A DNA stretch of 64,000 nucleotides from an uncultured Flavobacteriales bacterium (GTDB lineage Bacteria > Bacteroidota > Bacteroidia > Flavobacteriales_G > Salibacteraceae): the NCBI GenBank assembly GCA_905479105.1, contig CAJQLE010000005.1:124001-188000 (forward strand), in the 5' to 3' direction. Under the pieces are notes generated by a model that saw only the letters and a program-made list of their open reading frames with translations, searched no databases and was not told where the DNA came from. Positions 34,379 to 43,140 of this stretch are shown here, in pieces. How positions within the stretch are numbered: position 1 is the stretch's first letter; every line of letters begins with the position of its first letter. A program made the translations under genes and the position numbers.

Positions 34379-35927
34379 ACTTAAGACCCAAGACGTTATA
34401 TAGGTAACGCGCGTCTATAGCAAAACCGAGGCCTTCCACTCCTTCATCAATAAATTTAGAGTTGATCACTCCTACTACTTCTCCGTTCATATTTATCAAT
34501 GGACTTCCTGAATTTCCAGGACTTATCTTGGTATCAGTTTGAAGAATTTTAACTCCTTCATTTGAACGCTTGCCGCTTATAATGCCTTTGCTTACACTTT
34601 GTCCAAGTTCTTTAAACCCTGGAGCTCCTACAACGAAAACTTCATCGCCTTGTCTTACATTGGAAAGATCACCTGCAATTGGCAAAGCAGTCAGGCCTCC
34701 TGCTCTAACCTTAATCAAAGCCAAGTCATATTTTTCCGAAGACGTTACAATATCACCGGGAAGAATAATTCCATTATTAAATTGAACATCCACATATTTA
34801 GCATCATCTATTACATGATGATTTGTCACAATGTATCCATTAGAACTAACCACAAAACCACTACCGTGGCCTCGATCATCAATAAGAACGGTAACACTAG
34901 CATTTGAAGAGACAGCGACTAAATCAGCAAAAACATCCATTTTTTCCAACTGGACAAAAGGAATTAACACTTCTTCTTCGTACAGTATTTGATCTTCAAA
35001 AAGATCGCTCGAGACAACCTTTTGAACTTCATTTGATTGACCTGAACTATCGATTATAGTGCTATCAGTTTCTAATTCCTCTGCACTTATGCTTGAAAAG
35101 TCAACTCTATTGGCTGTTTGATTTTTAAGAATCTCCTTTAGCCCCTTGCCTTGATTAAACAAAACGTAGAAATTCTCAACCACGGAATTATAAAATTCTT
35201 CTGTAATCAAACTAGACTCAAAAAAATAATCTGAGGAAATAGTTTCTTTGAAAATGATCTCTTTTTTGTGACGATCATAGAACTGCCAATTGATTGAAAT
35301 GGAAGATGTATAACCTGAAGATGAATAGTACGAATACCCAGATTCCGCACCACCTCTTTTAAGGTTGAACTTTTCAACTCGACCAGCGATTAATATGTCA
35401 GCTGTTTTGGGCTTATCGTTTCCAGTATTAAAAAGGTCATCGCTTGGGCCATCAATTGTTTTGAGGCCCATTTTAGAGAGAACCTCAATCATTTTATATT
35501 TCTTCTGATCAAGGTCAATCTCTTCATTGAAACGGAACTTCCATCTTGTGTTAGCCCCCACTTCCGTTGAATATTCAACACCGGAAACAACCTTTTCAAT
35601 ATCAATATAAAATTCTGGTGCTGGGTCAAACGTTGGCAACTCACGTTCTAGTTTAATCACCACAGATTCTTTTCGAGGCATACCAACCTCAAACACTTGC
35701 TTGAAGTTCTGATATCCTTTGGCACTCACAACAATTTCATGTTCTACGATACCTTTCCTCTCGTTAAAACCCATTTTCAGGGTATTACGATTGGCTTTAC
35801 CCATATCCTCGCCATCTAGACTCACCTCGGCACTTCTTGGAGTCACCTTGAGATACACCTTAGATTGCTGAGCAATCAAGTTTAGACAAGAAAGAAACAG
35901 GATCAAAAAAGATCCAAACAACTTCAT
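34371..35927 (-). CDS. PEGA-like plus trypsin-like serine protease (DegP-type catalytic domain)
   Basis: 518 residues: signal peptide 1-20, PEGA-like domain about 22-95 (VTPRSAEVSLDGEDMGKANRN), a middle domain of about 200 residues, and a C-terminal chymotrypsin-fold protease from about 335. The triad is complete: H371 in VTNHHVID, D401 in KYDLALIKV, S473 in GNSGSPL. There is no PDZ domain, unlike DegP/HtrA. It is periplasmic or surface exposed. It follows sucC by seven bases and overlaps the next lipoprotein gene by eight, so it belongs to the sucC-accC operon. Substrate unknown. Confidence 0.85.
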   Translation of the reverse strand: MKLFGSFLILFLSCLNLIAQQSKVYLKVTPRSAEVSLDGEDMGKANRNTLKMGFNERKGIVEHEIVVSAKGYQNFKQVFEVGMPRKESVVIKLERELPTFDPAPEFYIDIEKVVSGVEYSTEVGANTRWKFRFNEEIDLDQKKYKMIEVLSKMGLKTIDGPSDDLFNTGNDKPKTADILIAGRVEKFNLKRGGAESGYSYYSSSGYTSSISINWQFYDRHKKEIIFKETISSDYFFESSLITEEFYNSVVENFYVLFNQGKGLKEILKNQTANRVDFSSISAEELETDSTIIDSSGQSNEVQKVVSSDLFEDQILYEEEVLIPFVQLEKMDVFADLVAVSSNASVTVLIDDRGHGSGFVVSSNGYIVTNHHVIDDAKYVDVQFNNGIILPGDIVTSSEKYDLALIKVRAGGLTALPIAGDLSNVRQGDEVFVVGAPGFKELGQSVSKGIISGKRSNEGVKILQTDTKISPGNSGSPLINMNGEVVGVINSKFIDEGVEGLGFAIDARYLYNVLGLKYE

Positions 35928-35934
35928 ATTTATG

Positions 35935-37149
35935 CTATTGTGCGAGCACCTCTTTCACTATATCCGCAGCTTCTTGAAGGGCTATGGCTGATTGAACTTT
36001 AAGTCCGGATTCATCAATGATTTTCTTTGCTTCTTCAGCATTTGTGCCTTGAAGACGAACAATTATTGGCACTGGAATCTCACCGATATTCTTATATGCG
36101 TCAACCACACCTTGCGCTACACGATCGCATCGAACAATACCACCAAAAATGTTAATTAGAATCGCTTTCACATTCTCATCTTGAAGGATGATTCGAAATG
36201 CATTTTCAACACGCTCCGCATTGGCTGTTCCTCCTACATCAAGAAAGTTAGCTGGCTCTCCACCACTCAACTTGATCATATCCATCGTAGCCATAGCTAG
36301 TCCAGCTCCGTTCACCATGCATCCAACATTACCATCAAGCTTTACATAATTCAGACTGAATTTATCCGCCTCAACTTCTGTCGGATCTTCTTCGGTCACA
36401 TCGCGCATCGCAGCGTAATCAGGGTGTCTGAAAAGTGAGTTTCCGTCTAAAGTCACCTTAGAATCAACAGCCATGATCATGTCATCACTCGTTTTGAGAA
36501 CAGGGTTGATTTCAAACATTGACGCATCGCATCCTTCGTATGCCTTGTACAACGAAGTCACAAATTTCGCCATCTCCTTTAAAGCAACACCTGAAAGCCC
36601 AAGGTTATATGCAACCTTCCTTGCTTGAAAAGGCATTAAACCTACTTTAGGGTCGATTTCTTCTTTAAAAATAAGGTGCGGAGTTTGCTCAGCAACGGTT
36701 TCAATATCCATTCCTCCTTCGGTAGAGTACATGATCATATTTCTTCCCGTTTGACGGTTCAGTAATACACTCATATAAAATTCAGATGGTTCGCTAGCAC
36801 CTGGGTAATAGACATCTTGTGCCAATAAAACTTTACTCACTAATTTTCCCTTTTCACCAGTTTGAAGAGTAACTAATGTTCCTCCCAATATGTTAGATGC
36901 AATTGTCTTTACTTCATCCAATGATTTAGCCAGGGCAACTCCACGTTGCTCACTACCAATAATTTTTCCTTTTCCTCTTCCACCAGCGTGAATTTGAGCT
37001 TTAACAACCCACCAGCCTGTTCCAGTTTCTTCTTGAAGTTTCTTTGCCGCAGCAACAGCCTCTTCAGCTGAAGCAGCCACAAGCCCTTCTTGTATTCTTA
37101 CTCCAAAACTTTTTAATATCGATTTACCTTGGTATTCGTGTAGATTCAT
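35935..37149 (-). CDS. sucC: Succinate-CoA ligase (ADP/GDP-forming), beta subunit
   Basis: 404 residues. The N-terminal ATP-grasp part (MNLHEYQGKSILKSFGV ... GGRGKGKIIGS) and the C-terminal CoA-ligase domain (NIFGGIVRCDRVAQGVVDA) are both present. With SucD, which is not in this window, it makes succinyl-CoA synthetase of the TCA cycle. It has the best core promoter in the window directly upstream and leads an apparent operon of envelope genes, separating it from the usual sucCD arrangement. Confidence 0.97.
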   Translation of the reverse strand: MNLHEYQGKSILKSFGVRIQEGLVAASAEEAVAAAKKLQEETGTGWWVVKAQIHAGGRGKGKIIGSEQRGVALAKSLDEVKTIASNILGGTLVTLQTGEKGKLVSKVLLAQDVYYPGASEPSEFYMSVLLNRQTGRNMIMYSTEGGMDIETVAEQTPHLIFKEEIDPKVGLMPFQARKVAYNLGLSGVALKEMAKFVTSLYKAYEGCDASMFEINPVLKTSDDMIMAVDSKVTLDGNSLFRHPDYAAMRDVTEEDPTEVEADKFSLNYVKLDGNVGCMVNGAGLAMATMDMIKLSGGEPANFLDVGGTANAERVENAFRIILQDENVKAILINIFGGIVRCDRVAQGVVDAYKNIGEIPVPIIVRLQGTNAEEAKKIIDESGLKVQSAIALQEAADIVKEVLAQ

Positions 37150-37180
37150 GATCTCAGTTATTCTAGTTGTTGTTGGTTTT

Positions 37181-37211
37181 CAAATGTATGCTTACAAATA
37201 AAAGATTCAAA
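37181..37211 (-). promoter_or_regulatory. sucC promoter (consensus Bacteroidota type)
   Basis: Minus-strand TTTG (37208-37211), exactly 19 bases, TACATTTG (37181-37188): a full match to TTTG-N19-TAnnTTTG. The leader to ATG 37149 would be about 25 bases. Confidence 0.7.
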
Positions 37212-37220
37212 TTCATTTTC

Positions 37221-38051
37221 TCAAGGCAACATAGCCTTGAAGTTCTCGTAACTGCTTGGAGCGTAATATTCTGTTGAGCAACCGAGTTCATCAGCTTTTG
37301 CTCTGATATCCTCAACTCGTGTTTCAGGATTGGGATGCGTGCTTAAAAATGTCGGCACACTCGAACCATCTCCTTCAGCGGTAATTTTTTCAAAAAAAAC
37401 AGCAGCACCATCGCATCGATAAGGCGTTACTGATAAATAGTCAACTGAGTAAGAATCTGCTTCAGACTCATCTGATCTGCTGAACTTTAAGGCTGCAGCA
37501 TTTCCCGCCAATCCCGCAGCCAATTGAGCAACTTGAGAAGGACTATCACCCAACGCCATAGATATAACAGTCTGAACACCATAGGTCTCTAACATCTGTT
37601 TTGCAGAATGACGCCTGTCGGCATGCGCTATTTCATGACCTAAAACCCCCATTAAATCATCTTCGTTTTCAAGGTACTTGATGATACCTGTGTAGAAATA
37701 TATATAACCTCCAGGAGCAGCAAAAGCATTCAATACATCATCATCAATAATATGAACCTCCCATGTAAATTCATCTTTATATCGAACGTCAGGTGATGCT
37801 AAGATTTGATCACGTAAATCCTCTAAGTAAGCGTAGGCTTCGGCATATTCAGTTCTATCTAAAACAGGATACAGATCGGGGTTAGATGCAATTTCATTTT
37901 GCAATTGAAGTCCTAAGGACTTATCATCTTCTAATGTATATACCAAGTCAACTATCTCTTTGTCACAACCGCTTAATCCCATTGAGGAGATTAGAACAAT
38001 GGCAAGAATTCTGTTCAAAGGCTTAGTTAGAAGGTGGTTTATCATTATCAT
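37221..38051 (-). CDS. Lipoprotein M48 family metalloprotease
   Basis: 276 residues with a lipoprotein signal (lipid Cys29 in MGLSGC). The zincin motif is H139-E140-x2-H143 (LGHEIAHADRRHS), and the third ligand is the Glu of the SRSDESEADSYSVDYL helix near residue 196, as in BepA/YfgC-like M48C peptidases. These act in outer-membrane protein quality control. Its ATG overlaps the upstream 149-residue gene by four bases. Confidence 0.9.
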   Translation of the reverse strand: MIMINHLLTKPLNRILAIVLISSMGLSGCDKEIVDLVYTLEDDKSLGLQLQNEIASNPDLYPVLDRTEYAEAYAYLEDLRDQILASPDVRYKDEFTWEVHIIDDDVLNAFAAPGGYIYFYTGIIKYLENEDDLMGVLGHEIAHADRRHSAKQMLETYGVQTVISMALGDSPSQVAQLAAGLAGNAAALKFSRSDESEADSYSVDYLSVTPYRCDGAAVFFEKITAEGDGSSVPTFLSTHPNPETRVEDIRAKADELGCSTEYYAPSSYENFKAMLP

Positions 38052-38497
38052 CCTCTTTTATGGCGATCTAGATGAGCGCTAAGTAATGGGAAAGCAAAAG
38101 ACTGGAAAACTGTTGAATTAGCATTAAAGACCTTATCGTAAAAAGACTCTAAGCTCTTACTAAATTCAGTGGTAAAGACAGGACCGACTTCATTCAATAT
38201 GTCCATGGATTCTTCTAACTTCTTTTGAATAAAGGCCTCTTTATTCGCATACTCTTTAGGTAACATGGCTGTGTATCTGTCAAAGTCACTTTCAAAATGC
38301 AAATCCAATTTCTCATAAATTGGCTGCAAGTATTCTTCACTGCTAAAGGTTCGAATGTGTGCCTGCTTAATTGCTACTGCTCTCTCCTCTTCATGAATAA
38401 CACCATCTTGATGAACCGCTGCAAGTATGGCTGTCCAAACAACTGCATCTCCGAGCTGTGAAATTACATTGTCAGAGTAATCATATTTTCCTTCCAT
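38048..38497 (-). CDS. Cytoplasmic helical protein of unknown function (TerB-like pattern)
   Basis: 149 residues, no signal peptide. 'VVWTAILAAVHQDGVIHEEERAVAIKQAH' resembles the acidic helical repeat of TerB/DUF533-type proteins, although identity is too weak to assign the family. The rest is helical and acidic. It is coupled to the M48 lipoprotein through a four-base overlap. An AT-rich palindrome (38562-38573) lies upstream. Confidence 0.6.
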   Translation of the reverse strand: MEGKYDYSDNVISQLGDAVVWTAILAAVHQDGVIHEEERAVAIKQAHIRTFSSEEYLQPIYEKLDLHFESDFDRYTAMLPKEYANKEAFIQKKLEESMDILNEVGPVFTTEFSKSLESFYDKVFNANSTVFQSFAFPLLSAHLDRHKRG

Positions 38498-38561
38498 TGC
38501 GTAGTGCTTAATTGAACTGCGAAAGTGTGATTTTTAAACGTGATTCGCCACCGGAAAATTG

Positions 38562-38573
38562 CCAATTAATTGG
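38562..38573. other. Perfect 12-bp palindrome upstream of the 149-residue gene
   Basis: CCAATTAATTGG, flanked by AAAATTG and AAGTTTT giving further partial symmetry, in the 114-base gap between msrA (downstream end) and the next gene's start. It could be an operator or part of a weak terminator for msrA. Confidence 0.35.
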
Positions 38574-38611
38574 AAGTTTTCAAAACATAATGAACCAATA
38601 AACAAACCTCA

Positions 38612-39271
38612 TCATTTCAATTTGTCGGCAAACGCCTTTCGAAACTTTTCCACTTTGGGTTGAATCACAAACGTACAGTATGGTTGAGAAGAGTTGTTGT
38701 TGTAGTAATTCTGATGACTATCTTCCGCAACATAAAAGTCTGTAAGTTCCTCAATGGTCGTAATAATTTGGTTGGAATAAGCTCCAGACTCATCCAATTT
38801 CACTTTGTAGTATTCAGCCTTTTTTTTCTGATCATCATTATGATAAAAAACTGATGATCTGTATTGGGTTCCCACGTCATTACCTTGTCTATTCAAGGTT
38901 GTTGGGTCATGTGTTTTCCAAAACACCTCCAACAAGTCATCAAACGAAATAACTTCTGGATCAAAAACAATTTGAGCAACTTCGGCATGTCCTGTTCTTC
39001 CCGTGCATACTTCTTTGTAAGAGGGGTTCTTGACAAATCCACCAGCATATCCAGAAGAAACGCTTTGAACTCCTTTGAGTTCTTGAAAAACAGCTTCAAT
39101 ACACCAAAAACATCCTGCACCAAACGTGGCTGTGTCCATTCCTTCCGTATTCATTATATCTTCAGTTTTTTGTGACAGCATCTCTTCCTTAACCGATTCA
39201 CTTGCATTCGAACAAGAAAATAAAGTCATTAGAAATGCCGAAGCGCCTATTGCTTTGATTGTTGCGTTCAT
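38612..39271 (-). CDS. msrA: Lipoprotein peptide-methionine (S)-S-oxide reductase
   Basis: 219 residues. Lipobox LMTLFSC places lipid Cys at residue 20. The MsrA catalytic motif G-C54-F-W-C57 (FGAGCFWCIEAVF) is intact, with SGYAGGFVKNPSYKEVCTGRTGHAE and the DVGTQYRSSVFYH block. It repairs methionine-S-sulfoxide in exported proteins and complements the envelope-anchored MsrB at 7.2-7.7 kb. Monocistronic here. Confidence 0.95.
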   Translation of the reverse strand: MNATIKAIGASAFLMTLFSCSNASESVKEEMLSQKTEDIMNTEGMDTATFGAGCFWCIEAVFQELKGVQSVSSGYAGGFVKNPSYKEVCTGRTGHAEVAQIVFDPEVISFDDLLEVFWKTHDPTTLNRQGNDVGTQYRSSVFYHNDDQKKKAEYYKVKLDESGAYSNQIITTIEELTDFYVAEDSHQNYYNNNSSQPYCTFVIQPKVEKFRKAFADKLK

Positions 39272-39328
39272 AACTGTGTTTTTAACAGTTGCAAAGACGA
39301 ATAGTTTTTAATCTACTTACAATTAAAA

Positions 39329-39709
39329 TCAGTCTGCTATATCACTGAAGCCATCATCGTCACCATCATCATTCAAATCATCAAGATGAGACTCTAGTTC
39401 GCGGACTTCTATTGTTCCACCAAATTCGAATATTGGACAATCTTGAGCCATCTCAACAGCCATTTCCATATCCGAGGTTTCCAGAATAAGATATCCTGTT
39501 ACGCTATCATCAGCACTTTCTTGTCTAGCTGAAGCTCCATCTTTATCCACGATTACCGCATGATCCTTCATTGGTAGTCCGTCAATTAATACTCCTTCCT
39601 CTTCTAAACTGTCCATCCACAGGTCCCAAGCGCGCTCATGGTCGTCTAATTCTTGATCTGACGCTGAATTGGTTTGACCTCCTTTGAAAAGCAAAATATA
39701 CTCTTTCAT
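39329..39709 (-). CDS. YCII-related (DGPF) domain protein with acidic tail
   Basis: 126 residues from ATG 39709 (MKEYILLFKGGQ), the usual N-terminus of this fold. The alpha+beta YciI-like dimer fold shows SLEEEGVLIDGLPM and 'VTGYLILETSDMEMAVEMAQDCP'. The last 20 residues are almost all Asp/Asn/Glu/Ser (LDDLNDDGDDDGF), an unusual acidic extension. Enzymatic role is unknown for this branch. Confidence 0.82.
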   Translation of the reverse strand: MKEYILLFKGGQTNSASDQELDDHERAWDLWMDSLEEEGVLIDGLPMKDHAVIVDKDGASARQESADDSVTGYLILETSDMEMAVEMAQDCPIFEFGGTIEVRELESHLDDLNDDGDDDGFSDIAD

Positions 39710-39843
39710 CTTGTTTGTATTTAGGGTGCTAATTAAAGACAATCATTTCACACTAACATGACGATTGTCAAAAGATTTCAATGACTTAACATTTACCGAA
39801 AATTAACCCTCTCTTTATTCTTCTTTCTATAATATTGACGATT

Positions 39844-41157
39844 ATGAAGATGAGACTTTTTACGACAATTATTGCGACCTTTTATTTAACGTTTCAGATT
39901 GCAGCTCAGGTCAAAATACAAAGTGGACCGATGCTCGGTTATAGCACTCTTAATGAAGTTGGTATCTGGCTTCAATTAACTGATTCCGCCTCGGTTTCTA
40001 TAGAATATTGGGAAGCTGATAAAGAATTTATAAAGAAAAAATTGAGACCGTCATATCTTGAAATGGATGAAACACACATCGCAAAATTTGCGGTCAGTGA
40101 GCTGATCCCAGGAACTGATTACGAGTATGAAATATCGGTCAACGGAGACATACAGAGCACAGATAGTGTTCTAAGTTTCTCCACGCAAGTATTGTGGCAG
40201 TTCAGAACAGATCCACCTACTACTCGAATAGCTATAGGAAGCTGTACTTATATCAATGAGGCTTCTTATGACCGACCTGGGAAAGCCTATGGAAGTAATT
40301 ACAAAATACTAGAAAGCATTGCAGATAAGAATCCTGATGCAATGATTTGGCTAGGAGACAATATCTATTTGAGAGAATACGACTTTTTCACATGGAAAGG
40401 ATATTTACATCGTTACAACCATACGCGCAGCAATCGCGAGATGCAAAGATTATTGCGAACTACGAATAATTACGCCATTTGGGATGACCATGATTTTGGT
40501 CCGAACGATGCCAATGGAAGTTGGATCCATAAGGATTGGGCATTGGATGCCTTTAAGTTGTTTTGGATGAACCCTTCCTATGGAATAGCCGGAGTACCAG
40601 GAATTACCACTGCTTTTCCGATAAACGATATCCATTTCTTCTTCCTGGATAATAGATACAATCGAACCTCACCTGACAATAAGGGAGTCGAACCTCAGAT
40701 TTTAGGGAAAGATCAAATTGAGTGGTTGATTGAGGCATTAAAGTTTAGCAACGCTCCTTTTAAAATGATAGCTATTGGAGGTCAAGTGTTAAACCCTGCA
40801 AAAGTGTATGAGAATTACGCCCAATATCCGGAAGAACGTAAATATTTGATAGAGCGAATCGTTGAAGAGAAAATTGAAGGTGTGATATTTTTAACAGGCG
40901 ATCGTCATCATACCGAATTAAGAAAGATTGATGTGGACGGAATAGTGATCCACGACTTAACCGTTAGTCCGCTTACTTCAGGAGTGCATAGTGTCACGAA
41001 TGAAGCCAACGAAAATCTGATAAGCGGAACTATGATTTCAGAACATAATTTTGCCGTTTTAGAATTTACTGGCGAACGCTTGTCTCGTCAGTTGAAAATA
41101 TCCATTTTTGACAAAGAAGGTTCGGAGCTTTGGAGCCGAGCAGTAAACGCAAAATAA
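39844..41157 (+). CDS. PhoD-like metallophosphatase, exported
   Basis: 437 residues from ATG 39844. Signal peptide ends FQIAAQ; a fibronectin-like N-terminal domain precedes the metallophosphoesterase core. Metal-site motifs are WLGDNIYLREYDF, WDDHDFGPND and LTGDRHHTELRKID. PhoD-type enzymes hydrolyse phosphodiesters or monoesters outside the cytoplasm, usually with Ca/Fe. The next gene starts six bases after its stop, so the three plus-strand genes here are probably co-transcribed. Confidence 0.9.
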   Translation: MKMRLFTTIIATFYLTFQIAAQVKIQSGPMLGYSTLNEVGIWLQLTDSASVSIEYWEADKEFIKKKLRPSYLEMDETHIAKFAVSELIPGTDYEYEISVNGDIQSTDSVLSFSTQVLWQFRTDPPTTRIAIGSCTYINEASYDRPGKAYGSNYKILESIADKNPDAMIWLGDNIYLREYDFFTWKGYLHRYNHTRSNREMQRLLRTTNNYAIWDDHDFGPNDANGSWIHKDWALDAFKLFWMNPSYGIAGVPGITTAFPINDIHFFFLDNRYNRTSPDNKGVEPQILGKDQIEWLIEALKFSNAPFKMIAIGGQVLNPAKVYENYAQYPEERKYLIERIVEEKIEGVIFLTGDRHHTELRKIDVDGIVIHDLTVSPLTSGVHSVTNEANENLISGTMISEHNFAVLEFTGERLSRQLKISIFDKEGSELWSRAVNAK

Positions 41158-41163
41158 AGACAA

Positions 41164-41688
41164 ATGGGAGAATTTCAAGACGGACTTTCAGATCAAGCCA
41201 TTATTAATGCCTCAGGAAGAACATGGCAACAATGGTTTGATGAATTAAAGCAAAAAGGCTTTAACCATAAGTCTGAAGAAGAAATCGTAAACACGCTAGA
41301 ATCAGAATATTTCCTTGACAAAGATTGGGCAGTTGACATCTCAAGAACCTTTTCTGATGCATTCGACATCAATAAAGCTGGCGTCAAAAAGCAAGATTTT
41401 GAGATATCGGTGCGTAAAACCTTCCCCTATCCACTCGAAAGTGTTGTTTTCCATGCTAAAAGTTGGTTTCAGCATGAGAATCGAGCTATTGAAACAAAAT
41501 TCAATACTAAGTCGATCTGCTGCGAATGGAAAACTGATCATTCCAATGTTGAAGTGCATTTTTTATCGAAAGGCAAATCAAAAACTCAAATGGTTGTGCA
41601 ACATGATCACCTTTCAAGCTCAATGGATGCTGAGATCATGCGTAATTTTTGGAAAGAAAATATTTCAAGTATTGTCGAAGCCTTGTAA
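41164..41688 (+). CDS. DUF4287-like / SRPBCC-type cytoplasmic protein
   Basis: 174 residues, no signal. The N-terminal 60 residues (LSDQAIINASGRTWQQWFDELKQKGF) resemble DUF4287. The C-terminal part (ISVRKTFPYPLESVVFHAKSWF ... KSKTQMVVQHDHLSS) resembles an AHSA1/START-like helix-grip domain. Such two-domain proteins are common and uncharacterised. It sits between a phosphatase and an alpha/beta hydrolase gene, overlapping the latter by 17 bases. Confidence 0.7.
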   Translation: MGEFQDGLSDQAIINASGRTWQQWFDELKQKGFNHKSEEEIVNTLESEYFLDKDWAVDISRTFSDAFDINKAGVKKQDFEISVRKTFPYPLESVVFHAKSWFQHENRAIETKFNTKSICCEWKTDHSNVEVHFLSKGKSKTQMVVQHDHLSSSMDAEIMRNFWKENISSIVEAL

Positions 41689-42427
41689 ATCATCTCATCC
41701 TTTTTCTCTTTATATTCTATTGGCCCTATTCCTTCTTGAATGCCAAACCTCTTGGTCTCAAGAAAAGCACAATGTCTACCTCATTCCAGGACAAGGATCG
41801 GACTTCAGAGTTTTTGACTCATTAAAACTTGATGCGGCACTATTTGACACCACGCATGTGCACTTCATTCTTCCCGACAGAAAAGAAAATATGCTTGACT
41901 ATGCTCGAAGAATGAGCGCTCAAATTGACACATCACAAAATTTTTCACTTATTGGCGTTTCACTTGGAGGAATGATCAGCTCTGAAATAATGACATTTCT
42001 TAAGCCCTTGAGCGTCATCATTATTTCAAGTGCAGCTTGCAGAAAGGAATTACCTGTCAGGTATAAATTTCAGCGAAGAATTCCTCTTTATGCGATTGTT
42101 CCAAAAGGCCTGATTAAGGCTGGCGCATTTATTCTTCAGCCTATTTTTGAACCAGATCGCAAAATGCATAAAACAACATTCAAGGCAATGCTGAAAGCAA
42201 AGGACAAGCGGTTCTTAAAAAGAACTGTAAGAATGATTATTCATTGGGACAAAGAAGAATGCGCTACGAAAGTTTACCATATTCATGGAGATAATGATCA
42301 CACTTTACCCATTAAACATATATCGGCAGATATTGTAATTGATCATGGATCACACATGATGACATTGACCAGGGCTGAAGAAATCAACCCCATTATAGAA
42401 CAGTTTCTAAAAGACGCTTTGGATTAA
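41672..42427 (+). CDS. Exported alpha/beta hydrolase
   Basis: The frame is open further upstream, but the part before about 41670 is only the shadow of the preceding gene. TTG at 41672 gives 251 residues with an N-terminal signal (PFSLYILLALFLLECQTSWSQ). Alpha/beta-hydrolase features are VYLIPGQGSDFRVFDSL, the nucleophile elbow GVSLGG and a late DHGSH histidine; the acid is probably in IHGDNDHTLP. Substrate not assignable. It converges with the Sua5 gene with a four-base overlap. Confidence 0.75.
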   Translation: MSKPCKSSHPFSLYILLALFLLECQTSWSQEKHNVYLIPGQGSDFRVFDSLKLDAALFDTTHVHFILPDRKENMLDYARRMSAQIDTSQNFSLIGVSLGGMISSEIMTFLKPLSVIIISSAACRKELPVRYKFQRRIPLYAIVPKGLIKAGAFILQPIFEPDRKMHKTTFKAMLKAKDKRFLKRTVRMIIHWDKEECATKVYHIHGDNDHTLPIKHISADIVIDHGSHMMTLTRAEEINPIIEQFLKDALD

Positions 42428-43044
42428 TAAAGATTCTCAATCTCACCCAATCCTTGACGAATCACCTCTACTTCTCCTGATGAGCAGTCCACAATTGTAG
42501 ATGCTACTTGATTACCATATCCACCATCAATAACACAATCGACAATATTCTCAAACTTTTCGTGGATCAACTCTGGGTCAGTTGAGTATTCCATGATATC
42601 ATCTTCATCGTGAATTGAAGTTGTAACGATAGGGTTTCCTAAAAGTCTGACTAGCTCTCTTGGGATGCTATGGTCAGGAATACGGATACCAATGGTTTTC
42701 TTCTTAGAAGTAAAAATCTTCGGAATTAAATTGCTTGCTTCAAGGATGAACGTGAACGGCCCAGGAAGACCTTTCTTCATCATTTTAAAGGTTCTGTTAT
42801 CTACATGTTTCGCATAATCAGTGATGTGACTCAGGTCATAGCATATGATAGACAAGTTAGCTTTCTCTGGCCTCAAACCCTTTATTTGGGCGATGCGCTC
42901 AACAGCCTTTTTACTATTAATATCACATCCGAGACCATATACTGTGTCTGTTGGATAAATTATTACGCCTCCATTTTTCAATATACCAACCACCTTCAAT
43001 AGGTCTCGCTCATTGGGGTTCTCAGGATATATGCGTATAATCAT
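42424..43044 (-). CDS. L-threonylcarbamoyladenylate synthase (YrdC/Sua5 type)
   Basis: 206 residues, the single-domain form. Motifs: IIYPTDTVYGLGCDI, the KGLRPEKANLSIICYD lysine/arginine region for ATP/carbonate binding, and GNPIVTTSIHDED. It makes threonylcarbamoyl-AMP for tRNA t6A37 formation, an essential modification. A Sua5 C-terminal domain is absent, as expected for this form. Confidence 0.92.
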   Translation of the reverse strand: MIIRIYPENPNERDLLKVVGILKNGGVIIYPTDTVYGLGCDINSKKAVERIAQIKGLRPEKANLSIICYDLSHITDYAKHVDNRTFKMMKKGLPGPFTFILEASNLIPKIFTSKKKTIGIRIPDHSIPRELVRLLGNPIVTTSIHDEDDIMEYSTDPELIHEKFENIVDCVIDGGYGNQVASTIVDCSSGEVEVIRQGLGEIENLY

Positions 43045-43140
43045 CGGGGAACATTAGTGGATAACAATATTAACCATTCAGAGATTCAATTGCCCTATTA
43101 ATTGAGCATTGAATTATACTTGTGATCAAATTGAAACCCA

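Noticed and set aside
41315-41671. Long N-terminal extension of the alpha/beta hydrolase frame
   Set aside because: This part overlaps the DUF4287-like gene in another frame, has basic low-quality sequence, and would hide the signal peptide that starts at the TTG at 41672.
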